From Lusitaniella coriacea LEGE 07157 (GTDB lineage: Bacteria > Cyanobacteriota > Cyanobacteriia > Cyanobacteriales > Spirulinaceae), in NCBI RefSeq assembly GCF_015207425.1, contig NZ_JADEWZ010000004.1:157559-221558 (forward strand): 64,000 nt of DNA, in the 5' to 3' direction. Every line of letters begins with the position of its first letter. Within the stretch, counting starts at the first letter, position 1. A program made the position numbers and the translations under genes. Below, piece by piece: positions 44,715-53,201 of this stretch. Below the pieces are notes generated by a model. It had not been told where the DNA came from. It ran no database searches and saw nothing but the letters and a program-made list of their open reading frames with translations.

Positions 44715-46154
44715 ATGTCCAATAACCTCGTAACAGTCGCTTATATTGCGGCGAGTGCTTTGTTTATTCTCAGTCTGGGTGGTTTATCCAACCAGGAAAA
44801 TGCACGCAAAGGAAATATCTACGGCATTGCCGGAATGTTGATTGCCTTTGCCGCAACTGCATTCTCAGCTCAAGTCACCGGATACGCAATGCTCGCGTCG
44901 GTGATTGTCCCTGGGGCAATTATCGGTGCAATTGTCGCTTCCCGCGTTGCGATGACTTCGATGCCGGAGTTGGTGGCGATTCTCCACAGTTTTGTGGGTT
45001 TGGCTGCTGTGTTGGTGGGAATTGCCAACTATCTACAGCCTGAATCTTCTTTGGTTGGGGTTGAGGAAACGATTCACCAACTGGAGATTTATATCGGCGT
45101 ATTTATCGGTGCGGTAACCTTCACGGGTTCGATTATTGCCTTTGGCAAATTGCGAGCGATTATCAGCAGCAAGCCGTTAATGCTCCCCGCCCGTCACCTG
45201 CTCAATGTGGCAATGCTGGGTGCGATGGTGGGCTTGGCCTTCCCATTCATGAGTGCAATCGGAACTGAGGGACTTACGCCCCTTTTGGGAATGACTGGGA
45301 TTGCCTGCGTTTTGGGAATCCATTTGGTTGCAGGAATTGGCGGTGCGGATATGCCCGTTGTTATTTCCATGCTCAATAGTTATTCGGGTTGGGCGGCAGC
45401 CGCAGCCGGGTTTATGCTCTCTAATGACTTGCTGATTATTACTGGGGCGCTTGTGGGCAGTAGTGGCGCGATTCTGAGCTATATCATGTGTAAAGCGATG
45501 AACCGTTCCTTTATTAGCGTGATTCTGGGCGGTTTTGGCGAAGGAAGCGGTGCGAGTGCGGCTTCTGGAGGAAGTCAAATTACAGGAACGGCGACCTCAA
45601 CGACGGTGGAAGAAACCGTGGAATTGCTCAAAGAAGCGCAGAATATCATCATCGTTCCCGGTTATGGAATGGCGGTAGCGCAGGCGCAGCATCCCGTGTC
45701 TGACATTACCAAGATTTTGCGCGATCGCGGCAAAAATGTTCGCTTTGGCATTCACCCCGTTGCAGGGCGTTTGCCGGGACACATGAACGTCCTACTCGCT
45801 GAGGCAAATTTGCCCTACGACATCGTGTTGGAAATGGACGAAATTAACGAAGATTTCCCTGAAACCGATGTAGTGTTAGTGATTGGGGCGAACGATACAG
45901 TGAACCCCAGCGCAATGGAAGACCCCACCAGTCCGATTGCTGGAATGCCGGTGTTGGAAGTGTGGAAGGCAGCCGATGTGGTGGTCATGAAACGTAGCTT
46001 GTCCAGTGGCTACGCTGGCGTAGACAATCCCCTCTTTTACAAAGACAACACGCAAATGTTGTTTGGGGATGCCAAGCAAAATGTCACGGCGATTCTGGGT
46101 AAATTGAGCGAATCTGCCAAAACAGTAGCAGAAAAAGTTTTAATCTCTGCTTAG
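44715..46154 (+). CDS. pntB: NAD(P) transhydrogenase subunit beta
   Basis: 479 residues from the ATG at 44715; an in-frame TTG 24 bases upstream is less likely. About eight transmembrane helices form the dII membrane domain, and the C-terminal dIII NADP(H) domain has the reversed Rossmann [13 protein letters not shown] and [21 protein letters not shown], with [12 protein letters not shown]. It lies 61 bases after pntA on the same strand and is followed by a good hairpin terminator, so the two form an operon. Confidence 0.95.
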   Translation: MSNNLVTVAYIAASALFILSLGGLSNQENARKGNIYGIAGMLIAFAATAFSAQVTGYAMLASVIVPGAIIGAIVASRVAMTSMPELVAILHSFVGLAAVLVGIANYLQPESSLVGVEETIHQLEIYIGVFIGAVTFTGSIIAFGKLRAIISSKPLMLPARHLLNVAMLGAMVGLAFPFMSAIGTEGLTPLLGMTGIACVLGIHLVAGIGGADMPVVISMLNSYSGWAAAAAGFMLSNDLLIITGALVGSSGAILSYIMCKAMNRSFISVILGGFGEGSGASAASGGSQITGTATSTTVEETVELLKEAQNIIIVPGYGMAVAQAQHPVSDITKILRDRGKNVRFGIHPVAGRLPGHMNVLLAEANLPYDIVLEMDEINEDFPETDVVLVIGANDTVNPSAMEDPTSPIAGMPVLEVWKAADVVVMKRSLSSGYAGVDNPLFYKDNTQMLFGDAKQNVTAILGKLSESAKTVAEKVLISA

Positions 46155-46186
46155 GTTTGTTCGCAGAACGCATTTTGATTTGGGGT

Positions 46187-46223
46187 AGGGGATGGGTTAG
46201 ACAAAACCCGCCTCTCCCCTTTT
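46187..46223 (+). terminator. Terminator after pntB
   Basis: AGGGGA pairs with TCCCCT and GGGTT with AACCC around an AGACAA loop, with an internal asymmetry (T against GCCTC), followed by TTT. It lies 33 bases past the pntB stop. Confidence 0.55.
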
Positions 46224-46248
46224 GTACTTCAATTGATGGAGGTTAGCG

Positions 46249-47067
46249 ATGGGATATTCTGTTGATGTCAATGGTGAAAACTTTAAGGTAGAAGCCCTCG
46301 AAGTCTCCTACGAAAAGCCCGTATTTGTCGATTTTTTTGCGACTTGGTGCGGCCCTTGTCAGCTATTAAAGCCGCTTTTGGAAAAGTTGGTTCAAGAGTA
46401 TGATTTTGTCTTGGCAAAAGTCGATATCGATCAAAATCCAGATTTAGCGCGTCAATTTAACATCGAAGGCGTACCCGATGTGCGAATTATTCTTAAGGGC
46501 GAAATGTATCCGGGGTTTGTGGGTGCGGTAAGCGAATCGCAATTGCGAGAGTTATTGGAAAAGCTGAATTTAGAGTCAGATTTAGAATTAAAATTAGAAG
46601 ATGTTAAGAGCGCGATCGCGTCTAAAGATGCCAAACGTGCTAAAGCTATATTTGACGAGTTATTTGAAAAATACCCCAAAAACGAACGCATCACCCTAGA
46701 AGCGGCGAAGTTTTTGCTACGCATCGATAAAACCAGTGCCGCAGAACAAATGCTCGAAACCATTGATATTCAAAATAAAGAATACTATACTCAAGCTCAG
46801 TCGATTAGAGCAATGATTCAATTCAAACAGTTTGCAGAAAGTTCCGGAGAGGACGAACTCGACCGATTATTTTCTCAAGCCGCTCAATCGACTTTATCCG
46901 CCGACTACGAAAGAGCATTACAACTCTTTTTAACGGTTTTACAAAAAAGCCGAAAATATCGAGAAGATGGGGCGAGAAAAGCGATGATTTCGATTTTTAA
47001 TTTATTGGGAAACGAGCATCCCTTAACCCAACAGTATCAACAAGAATTAACCTTAGCTTTATATTAA
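46249..47067 (+). CDS. Thioredoxin-like protein with TPR tail (CnoX type)
   Basis: 272 residues. An N-terminal thioredoxin domain (VFVDFFATWCGPCQLLKPL, Cys34/Cys37) retains the WCGPC redox motif and cis-Pro (EGVPDVRI). The C-terminal half is helical with TPR-like repeats (FDELFEKYPKNERITLEAA). This layout is that of YbbN/CnoX, a chaperedoxin that protects clients and passes them to GroEL or DnaK. There is a ribosome site GGAGG just upstream. It lies downstream of pntAB but after a terminator. Confidence 0.88.
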   Translation: MGYSVDVNGENFKVEALEVSYEKPVFVDFFATWCGPCQLLKPLLEKLVQEYDFVLAKVDIDQNPDLARQFNIEGVPDVRIILKGEMYPGFVGAVSESQLRELLEKLNLESDLELKLEDVKSAIASKDAKRAKAIFDELFEKYPKNERITLEAAKFLLRIDKTSAAEQMLETIDIQNKEYYTQAQSIRAMIQFKQFAESSGEDELDRLFSQAAQSTLSADYERALQLFLTVLQKSRKYREDGARKAMISIFNLLGNEHPLTQQYQQELTLALY

Positions 47068-47227
47068 GCTGAGATCGAAGTTTGTGAAGAGAGATAGAAG
47101 CAGACAAATATCTTTAGCACTAAAACTCAAAACTGAGTGTATCATCGCGAACTTGACAGAAGAGGATCTAGCATAGTATTTACTACCCAGTTCTATATTC
47201 GTTTATCACAAACACAACAGAGATAGG

Positions 47228-48154
47228 GTGAGCCACTTAAATTCGATTCAATTAGAACAACTGCAAGAAATTGGAAGTTATCTGCATCAAACTCGGCAGG
47301 AACAATCAAAACCGCTTGCAGAGATTGCCACAGCAACCTATATTCCCTTACGCCTCCTCAAAGCGATTGAAAATGCCCAAGAAGAAGCGTTACCCCAAGC
47401 TATTTTTATTCAAGGTTTTATTCGCCGCTATGGCGATGCTTTGGGACTTGACGGGATGACCTTAGCCCAGCGCTTTTCAACAGATTCCTCCCCCGTCGCA
47501 ACCCTAGAAAAGCCCGAACCTCAACCCATACCCGCCCCAGAACCTCCGTCAGTGCCTGCAAAGCCTGCCACTCAACAGGAATCGTCAACGGTTGAGTTAC
47601 CCTTTAAGCCTATCTATGGATGGTACCTTCTTGCGGGAATTTGCGCGATCGCGGGACTGATACTTAGCACTCGTTTTTTCAGTTCTCCCGCCCCCCAAGA
47701 ACCCACAGCTCAACAGGAAGTACCTCCATCGCCGACGACGGAACAGCCTCCTGTTGTCGATGAATCTTCAACCAATAGCCCCTCAACTCCAGAAGCCTCT
47801 CCTGAAGCAATAATCCCCAAAGCATCCCCAGAGGTTCAAGCAACGCCCGAACCCGAAGTTCCGCCCCCTCAAACCGCTCCAGCAACCTCCGCCCCCATTG
47901 CCATTAATACCGATATTACCGGAGAGTCTTGGATGCGGATTACAGTGGATGGCAAAGTTGAATTCGAGGGAATTGCCAAGGAAGGCACTCAGCAACAGTG
48001 GGCGGCGAAGGAAAAACTAACATTAGAAACAGGAAATGCTGGCGCAGTCATGCTTTCTGTGAATGGGGAAGCAGCCAAACCTCTTGGCAAACTAGGGGCT
48101 GTCGAGCAAGTAACTCTCACCCCAGATGCAGCACGTCCACAATTCGAAAACTAG
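47228..48154 (+). CDS. rodZ: RodZ-like HTH and DUF4115 protein
   Basis: 308 residues, GTG start. An N-terminal Cro/cI-type HTH (LHQTRQEQSKPLAEIATATYI and AIFIQGFIRRYGDALGLDG) precedes a transmembrane helix (YGWYLLAGICAIAGLILSTRF, about residues 135-155), a long Pro/Glu-rich linker (about 160-225) and a C-terminal DUF4115 domain (SWMRITVDGKVEFEGIAKEG). RodZ links MreB filaments to the cell-wall elongation machinery. The order and topology match RodZ. Confidence 0.88.
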   Translation: MSHLNSIQLEQLQEIGSYLHQTRQEQSKPLAEIATATYIPLRLLKAIENAQEEALPQAIFIQGFIRRYGDALGLDGMTLAQRFSTDSSPVATLEKPEPQPIPAPEPPSVPAKPATQQESSTVELPFKPIYGWYLLAGICAIAGLILSTRFFSSPAPQEPTAQQEVPPSPTTEQPPVVDESSTNSPSTPEASPEAIIPKASPEVQATPEPEVPPPQTAPATSAPIAINTDITGESWMRITVDGKVEFEGIAKEGTQQQWAAKEKLTLETGNAGAVMLSVNGEAAKPLGKLGAVEQVTLTPDAARPQFEN

Positions 48155-48255
48155 AAAAGCATCGCTTTCTTCAACATAAAAAATCAAAATAGTCAACTGG
48201 GATTACTAATACTTGTAATCCCTAATGCTTTTGTTTGAAAATATAACAATAAATT

Positions 48256-48304
48256 CCGCCTAAAATTTTTTTTAGGCGGAGAACCTTGCTCCACTAAAGC
48301 AAGG
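48256..48304. terminator. Two hairpins in the intergenic region after rodZ
   Basis: CCGCCTAAAA-TTTT-TTTTAGGCGG (48256-48279) has a perfect 10-bp stem, and CCTTGCT-CCACTAA-AGCAAGG (48284-48304) a 7-bp stem. They separate rodZ (plus) from the small protein gene (minus) and probably terminate both, the first being symmetrical with A and T runs on both strands. Confidence 0.6.
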
Positions 48305-48410
48305 AACAATACATTTCTAATCGCACAACCAAGATTAATGAATTGCGAATGAAAACTGAAAAAAAATTAGCCTCATCAGATAACGCAAAATAGAAGTTAA
48401 GCCCACTTCT

Positions 48411-48593
48411 TTATTGTTCGTCTTGGCGCTTAGTCGTATCGTTTGAATCTTTGTCTTTATCTTTATCCTTATTCGCGTTATTTGAGAAACGCTGGTTTCC
48501 AGAAAAAGAGCGAGACGTTTTTTGACGAAACTGCCGTGCATAGGCTAGATTGCGAGCAGCTTTCTCTTTTTTTAAATTGCGACGTTTAGCCAC
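48411..48593 (-). CDS. Small charged protein downstream of the RRM gene
   Basis: 60 residues: a Lys/Arg-rich start (MAKRRNLKKEKAARNLAYAR) then a Ser/Asn stretch and an acidic-basic run (NKDKDKDKDSND). The N-terminal 20 residues look like a conserved cyanobacterial motif. The composition suggests RNA or ribosome binding; no fold is visible. It follows the RRM gene by 101 bases, with a long-stemmed hairpin in between. Confidence 0.6.
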   Translation of the reverse strand: MAKRRNLKKEKAARNLAYARQFRQKTSRSFSGNQRFSNNANKDKDKDKDSNDTTKRQDEQ

Positions 48594-48618
48594 GGGAATT
48601 TCTCCATCGACACAACAA

Positions 48619-48671
48619 AACGCTTCTGGAAAGTATCTGTGGGATTCACGTGTTAGCTCCCCAGAAGCGTT
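48619..48671 (-). terminator. Hairpin after the RRM protein gene
   Basis: AACGCTTCTGG (48619-48629 on the plus strand) and CCAGAAGCGTT (48661-48671) form a perfect 11-bp inverted repeat around 31 bases. On the minus strand it is followed by TTGTTG. It sits between the RRM gene stop and the start of the small charged protein and would partly attenuate transcription. Confidence 0.5.
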
Positions 48672-48694
48672 AGTAGATTGGAACTTGGACGACT

Positions 48695-48982
48695 TTAGAA
48701 GCGGTTATTTCTGCGACCGCCGCCAAAAGAGCCTCTGCTTTCGCGAGGACGAGCTGGATTCACTTTTAATTCGCGACCCATCCACTCTGCTCCATCCAAA
48801 TCAGAAATGGCAGCAGCTTCTTCCTCTTCTGTTCCCATTTCAACAAAGGCAAATCCCCTCATACGGCCTGTCTCGCGGTCAGTTGGAAGATGAACGCGCT
48901 TAACCGCCCCATACTCAGCAAAAACCTCAGTTAGAGCTTCTGGGGTTACAGAGTAGGAAAGATTGCCTACATAAATCGACAT
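48695..48982 (-). CDS. RRM RNA-binding protein (cyanobacterial Rbp type)
   Basis: 95 residues with one RNA recognition motif: RNP2 IYVGNLSY at residues 3-10 and RNP1 RGFAFVEM near residue 43, then a short Arg/Gly-rich tail (PRESRGSFGGGRRNNRF). These proteins are usually cold-induced and act on mRNA localisation or stability; some target photosystem mRNAs to thylakoids. The tail is short, as in the RbpA group. The long upstream region (about 330 bases to the next gene) could hold the cold-responsive leader typical of this family. Confidence 0.92.
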   Translation of the reverse strand: MSIYVGNLSYSVTPEALTEVFAEYGAVKRVHLPTDRETGRMRGFAFVEMGTEEEEAAAISDLDGAEWMGRELKVNPARPRESRGSFGGGRRNNRF

Positions 48983-49316
48983 AGATTGATAATCTCCTCA
49001 ATCGGAAGTGTGTAGAGAGCCAAGATTTCGGAGAGAAGTTTGTCAATACCTTATGGAAAAACCTGTCAATACTGAAAACCAACACTGTCACCGATCTTTA
49101 TTCTCAACCACTATACTAACACTTTATTTGAGCAGGAAATACTGTCCGAATGATTGCGAGATTTCCGTGAAATTCACTCACCTAAATCCCTGTTATTCAA
49201 TCGGCGATCGACGAGGATAAATTTGTAATAAACGATACACAATTAATATTCAGTATTATATTATGTTTGCGTCCTGGATATCCCATGCTCCCTTATTGAA
49301 CCAAGCTCAAAAAACA
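48983..49316. other. Intergenic region between the RRM gene and binding-protein gene
   Basis: 334 bases separating divergent genes. An AT-rich leader-like portion with a potential promoter is present on each side. The plus-strand frame at 49008 has no support. No RNA gene is recognised. Confidence 0.4.
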
Positions 49317-50225
49317 ATGCAAAACCCTTTAATCTCTAGCCTTGGGCTTTTTCTTCTTTTGTCCATCGTTGCTTGTACGCCATCCGCCCAACAATCGCCA
49401 GAAAAAACCGTGCAACCCATCGCAGTTGGAGCGATACCCGACCAAGACCCAGAGAAATTGCAGCGACTCTACCGCAAACTTTCCGATTACCTCGAAACCG
49501 AACTGGGTGTACCCGTAGAATATAAACCCGTGCAAGACTACACTGCTGCGGTGACTGCCTTTCGCGTTGGAGACTTAGAACTCGTCTGGTTTGGCGGCTT
49601 GACTGGAGTTCAGGCAAGATTGCAAGTGGAAGGAGCCAGCGCGATCGCGCAAAGAGATATTGACGAAAAATTCACCACTGTTTTCATCGCTAACACAAAC
49701 AGTAACATCTCCCCCCTACAAAACGCTAACGACCTGCAACAACTCAAAGGAAAAACCCTCACCTTTGGCAGCGAATCCTCCACCTCCGGACGCTTAATGC
49801 CCCAATACTTCCTCGAACAGTCAGGGGTGCAACTTCAAGACTTTAAAGGAGAAGTTGGATTTTCCGGTTCCCACGACACCACCATTAAATTAGTGGAAGC
49901 CGGAAGTTATCAAATCGGCGCGCTCAATGCCCAGGTTTGGGAAAGCCGCCTCGCAGCCGGAGAAATCAACCTCGACAAAGTGCAACTCATCTGGGAAACC
50001 CCCCCCTACTACGACTATCACTGGATAATTCACCCCAACCTCACAAAACGCTACGGCAAAGACTTTCCCCAAAAAGTTCAAGCCGCCTTACTCAAACTCG
50101 ACCCCAATAACCCCGAACACCAAGAAATTCTCGACCTCTTCGGAGCCGCTAAATTCATTCCCACCAACAACGAAAACTACACTCAAATCGAAGAAATTGG
50201 TCGCAAAATCGGCAAAATCAAATAA
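49317..50225 (+). CDS. Phosphonate/phosphite-type ABC transporter substrate-binding lipoprotein
   Basis: 302 residues from the ATG at 49317, which gives a clean lipoprotein signal with the lipobox ending at Cys20 (LLLSIVAC); the longer in-frame start at 49263 buries this signal. The body matches PhnD-like periplasmic binding proteins (VGAIPDQDPEKLQRLYRKLSDY, VWFGGLTGVQARLQ, FGSESSTSGRLMPQYF, KLVEAGSYQIGALN). Ligand may be phosphonate, phosphite or another oxyanion. No permease or ATPase gene is next to it, so it is either an orphan or works with a remote transporter. Confidence 0.85.
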   Translation: MQNPLISSLGLFLLLSIVACTPSAQQSPEKTVQPIAVGAIPDQDPEKLQRLYRKLSDYLETELGVPVEYKPVQDYTAAVTAFRVGDLELVWFGGLTGVQARLQVEGASAIAQRDIDEKFTTVFIANTNSNISPLQNANDLQQLKGKTLTFGSESSTSGRLMPQYFLEQSGVQLQDFKGEVGFSGSHDTTIKLVEAGSYQIGALNAQVWESRLAAGEINLDKVQLIWETPPYYDYHWIIHPNLTKRYGKDFPQKVQAALLKLDPNNPEHQEILDLFGAAKFIPTNNENYTQIEEIGRKIGKIK

Positions 50226-50246
50226 ACTGCACTATTTACATTAGCA

Positions 50247-51758
50247 ATGTCAAACCCAGCAAGACAAAAACGAATTCTCGTCATCGGAGCAGGATGGGCG
50301 GGACTCGGCGCAACCCATCACCTTGCCAAACAAGGCTACAACGTCACCCTCCTCGAAGCATCTCCCCATCCCGGCGGCTTAGTCGCAGGTTGGACAACTT
50401 CTGGAGGTCGTTCCGTCGAAGGCGGAATTCACGGCTTTTGGTATCCCTACCGCAACATCTTTCACCTCGTTGACGAACTCAAACTCTCACCCTTCACCCC
50501 CTTCACCCGTTCCGGGCAATATTCTCCCAACGGCCTAGAAGTCGAGTCCCCCCTCTTCCAAAACGAACCGCGACTCCCCACTCCCCTCGGAACCTTCCTC
50601 TACACCCACTTCAAACGCCTACCCCTCATTGACCGCCTTTCCGCTCTCCCCCTGCTTTATGCCGTTATTGATTTCGATAATTCCCACGATGCTTGGCAGC
50701 GTTACGACAAAGTGACCGCACGGGAACTCTTTAAACAATTTGGCGTTTCCGCCCGCCTCTACAAAGAAGCCTTTGAACCCATGCTGCTGGTTGGTTTGTT
50801 CGCCCCGCCAGAACAGTGCAGCGCCGCCGCAGCCTTGGGAATGCTCTACTACTTCATCTTGGCGCACCAGCCCGATTTTGATGTCGTTTGGTGTCGCGGA
50901 ACCGTCGGCGAGAAAATCTTTCAACCTTGGGTACGGCAAATTGAGGATACGGGAGGGAAAGTTCTCACCAATCGACGAGTAACCGATATTCTTTTAGACA
51001 AAGAAGGGTATGCCAAAACAGTTATTTGTGGCGAGGAAAGGTTTGAAGCCGATGCCGTTATTTCTGCCGTTAGCGTGAGTGGAATTAAAAAGATCGTTTC
51101 CGGAAGTCAAACCTTAAATCAGTACCCGGAATTTCGCAACTTAGCAAACTTGGGAGGCATCGACGTTCTCGCCACTCGTCTCTGGTTTGACCGAATGGTT
51201 AATGTTCCTTTTGCTTCAAACGCTTGTTTTGGCTTTGACCCAACAACCGGATGGACATTTTTCGACCTCAACACATTGCACGACGAATATAAATACGAAA
51301 CAGGTAGCGTTATTGAAGCAGATTTTTACCATGCCAATCAGTTACTTCCCATGACTGACGAGCAGATTGTAGAAAAAGTTCATCAAGATATCTCAACTTG
51401 CGTGCCGGGATTTCATTCAGCAAGAGTTATCGATTGCAGCATCATTCGCGTGCGCCAAGGCGTAACTCATTTTGCTCCCGGAAGCTATCAATATTTATTG
51501 CCCGCTAAAACCTCTATTGCCAATTTGTTTATGAGTGGAGATTGGATCGTAACTCGCCACGGTTCTTGGTCGCAAGAAAAAGCCTACATCACTGGATTAG
51601 AAGCAGCGAATTTAGTTATCGAACAATTTGGTTTTGGTAAAGAAGCAGAAATTATTCCCATTGAACCCGACGAACCCCACATTCAAGTGGCTCGAACGAT
51701 AAACACATCTTGGCGCAATTTAATGCAATCTTTTATACTAGATTCTAGACTTCCTTAG
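50247..51758 (+). CDS. FAD-dependent oxidoreductase, carotenoid desaturase-like
   Basis: 503 residues with the N-terminal FAD-binding Rossmann fold (RILVIGAGWAGLGATHHLAKQ and a Glu at the end of strand 2, LLEASPHPGG), an amino-oxidase/phytoene-desaturase-type middle, and the C-terminal FAD motif (NLFMSGDWIV ... SQEKAYITGLEAANLV). It is like the zeta-carotene/phytoene desaturase branch but is not one of the standard crtP/crtQ enzymes I can name. It starts 21 bases after the binding-protein gene, so they may be co-transcribed. The substrate is unknown. Confidence 0.75.
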   Translation: MSNPARQKRILVIGAGWAGLGATHHLAKQGYNVTLLEASPHPGGLVAGWTTSGGRSVEGGIHGFWYPYRNIFHLVDELKLSPFTPFTRSGQYSPNGLEVESPLFQNEPRLPTPLGTFLYTHFKRLPLIDRLSALPLLYAVIDFDNSHDAWQRYDKVTARELFKQFGVSARLYKEAFEPMLLVGLFAPPEQCSAAAALGMLYYFILAHQPDFDVVWCRGTVGEKIFQPWVRQIEDTGGKVLTNRRVTDILLDKEGYAKTVICGEERFEADAVISAVSVSGIKKIVSGSQTLNQYPEFRNLANLGGIDVLATRLWFDRMVNVPFASNACFGFDPTTGWTFFDLNTLHDEYKYETGSVIEADFYHANQLLPMTDEQIVEKVHQDISTCVPGFHSARVIDCSIIRVRQGVTHFAPGSYQYLLPAKTSIANLFMSGDWIVTRHGSWSQEKAYITGLEAANLVIEQFGFGKEAEIIPIEPDEPHIQVARTINTSWRNLMQSFILDSRLP

Positions 51759-51920
51759 AATCGATAATTAATTGTTTGTATTATGAATCTCTTGGGAAGT
51801 TTGACATTAATAGTTTTGTAAATTTTTGATGAATATATATCTTTTTTTAGGTGATTATACGAGCGATCGTAATTGTACCTAAAAGAGCATTTAGTAAAAC
51901 TTTCCCGCTCCACTGTGATA

Positions 51921-53129
51921 ATGCATACTTCCGTATCTTTAACGATTATTTTTTTGAGTTTTTTGGGTACGTCGGCTCGCGCCCAAATCGTCCCCGATTC
52001 AACATTACGCAACAACTCTGCGGTTAATTTAGTAGGTTCGCAATGGAATATTACCGGAGGAGAAACCGTTGGAAATAACCTCTTCCACAGCTTTAACACC
52101 TTCAATATCGGAACGGGAGAAGCCGCCATTTTTGATAATGCACCCACCTTACAAAACATCATTTCTAGAGTGACAGGGGGGACGGGTTCAACTATTGATG
52201 GACTGATTCAAGCAAACGGAGATAGTAATTTATTTCTAATCAATCCCAGTGGAATTATTTTGGGTTCAAATGCCCAATTGAATCTTGGTGGGTCATTTTT
52301 TGGCAGTACGGCAGACAGCATCGTGTTTTCAAACGGAAGCAGTTTTAGCGCGACAAATCCTCAAGCAGCGCCTTTACTTGCGATGAATATTCCTTTAGGA
52401 TTGCAGTCTGGAGGAAATTCAGTCAACCTCGCCGTGTTGGAGCCAGATTCGCAACTTTTACCCTCTGTAAGTCTTACTCTCAACGATACTAATATTGTGG
52501 TGGGAGTTAATAACGGACAGAATCTTTCAGATATCGAACTTACAAACATAACAATCGATTTGGGCGAATCGGGTGGCGTAACAATCCAAGTCCAAGGAAC
52601 ACCTATTGAAATTGGTAATATTTCCCCAGAAATCACTCCAACTGTAAATACTCCAAGGATTGTATTATCTGGGTTGGAACCGAATGCTTTGAATCAGTTT
52701 TTAGGAACGGTGATCTCCAATCAACTGCCTTCAAGCGCTCCCATTAGCAGTACTTTTACCTCCAATTCTCTAAGAATTGACTCCGTTACCGTGCTGGAAC
52801 AATTCTTGGATGACTTTGCAAATCCCAGCAGCCAAATGGCTTTGGGGTGTGAGGCTTATGGGGAGAGTCGATTTGTCGTAACGGGACGTGGAGGTTTGCC
52901 GGAGGATCCAACTATACCAATTCGAGGACAAACCCTATGGCGCGATATGCAAGCATTCTCCTCGACAGCAACGGGCAAGGGAGGAGATGTTTCAACCCAA
53001 GAGATTGAAACATCTCCTCCTTTAGTAGAAGCCAAGAGTTGGCAGGTGAATGAGGCGGGAAACGTTGAATTGGTTGCAGTTTTGCCCCAAGAAATTGCAA
53101 GAGCAGAAATTCTTAGTTGCCAGAACTGA
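51921..53129 (+). CDS. Short two-partner-secretion exoprotein
   Basis: 402 residues from [21 protein letters not shown], a signal peptide that aligns with that of the next gene; an in-frame TTG 48 bases upstream extends it without gain. The N-terminal filamentous-haemagglutinin/TPS domain is intact ([37 protein letters not shown]). The middle beta-helix is almost absent, and the C-terminal module of the paralogues follows ([20 protein letters not shown] ... [11 protein letters not shown]). It is a mini form of the two larger genes behind it. There is no TpsB transporter gene nearby. Confidence 0.85.
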   Translation: MHTSVSLTIIFLSFLGTSARAQIVPDSTLRNNSAVNLVGSQWNITGGETVGNNLFHSFNTFNIGTGEAAIFDNAPTLQNIISRVTGGTGSTIDGLIQANGDSNLFLINPSGIILGSNAQLNLGGSFFGSTADSIVFSNGSSFSATNPQAAPLLAMNIPLGLQSGGNSVNLAVLEPDSQLLPSVSLTLNDTNIVVGVNNGQNLSDIELTNITIDLGESGGVTIQVQGTPIEIGNISPEITPTVNTPRIVLSGLEPNALNQFLGTVISNQLPSSAPISSTFTSNSLRIDSVTVLEQFLDDFANPSSQMALGCEAYGESRFVVTGRGGLPEDPTIPIRGQTLWRDMQAFSSTATGKGGDVSTQEIETSPPLVEAKSWQVNEAGNVELVAVLPQEIARAEILSCQN

Positions 53130-53201
53130 GTATTTGTTCTACAATTCCATCCCCAAGTTATCACTCCAATAATATTCTCTTGATTAAATCCCTATAAAAC
53201 T

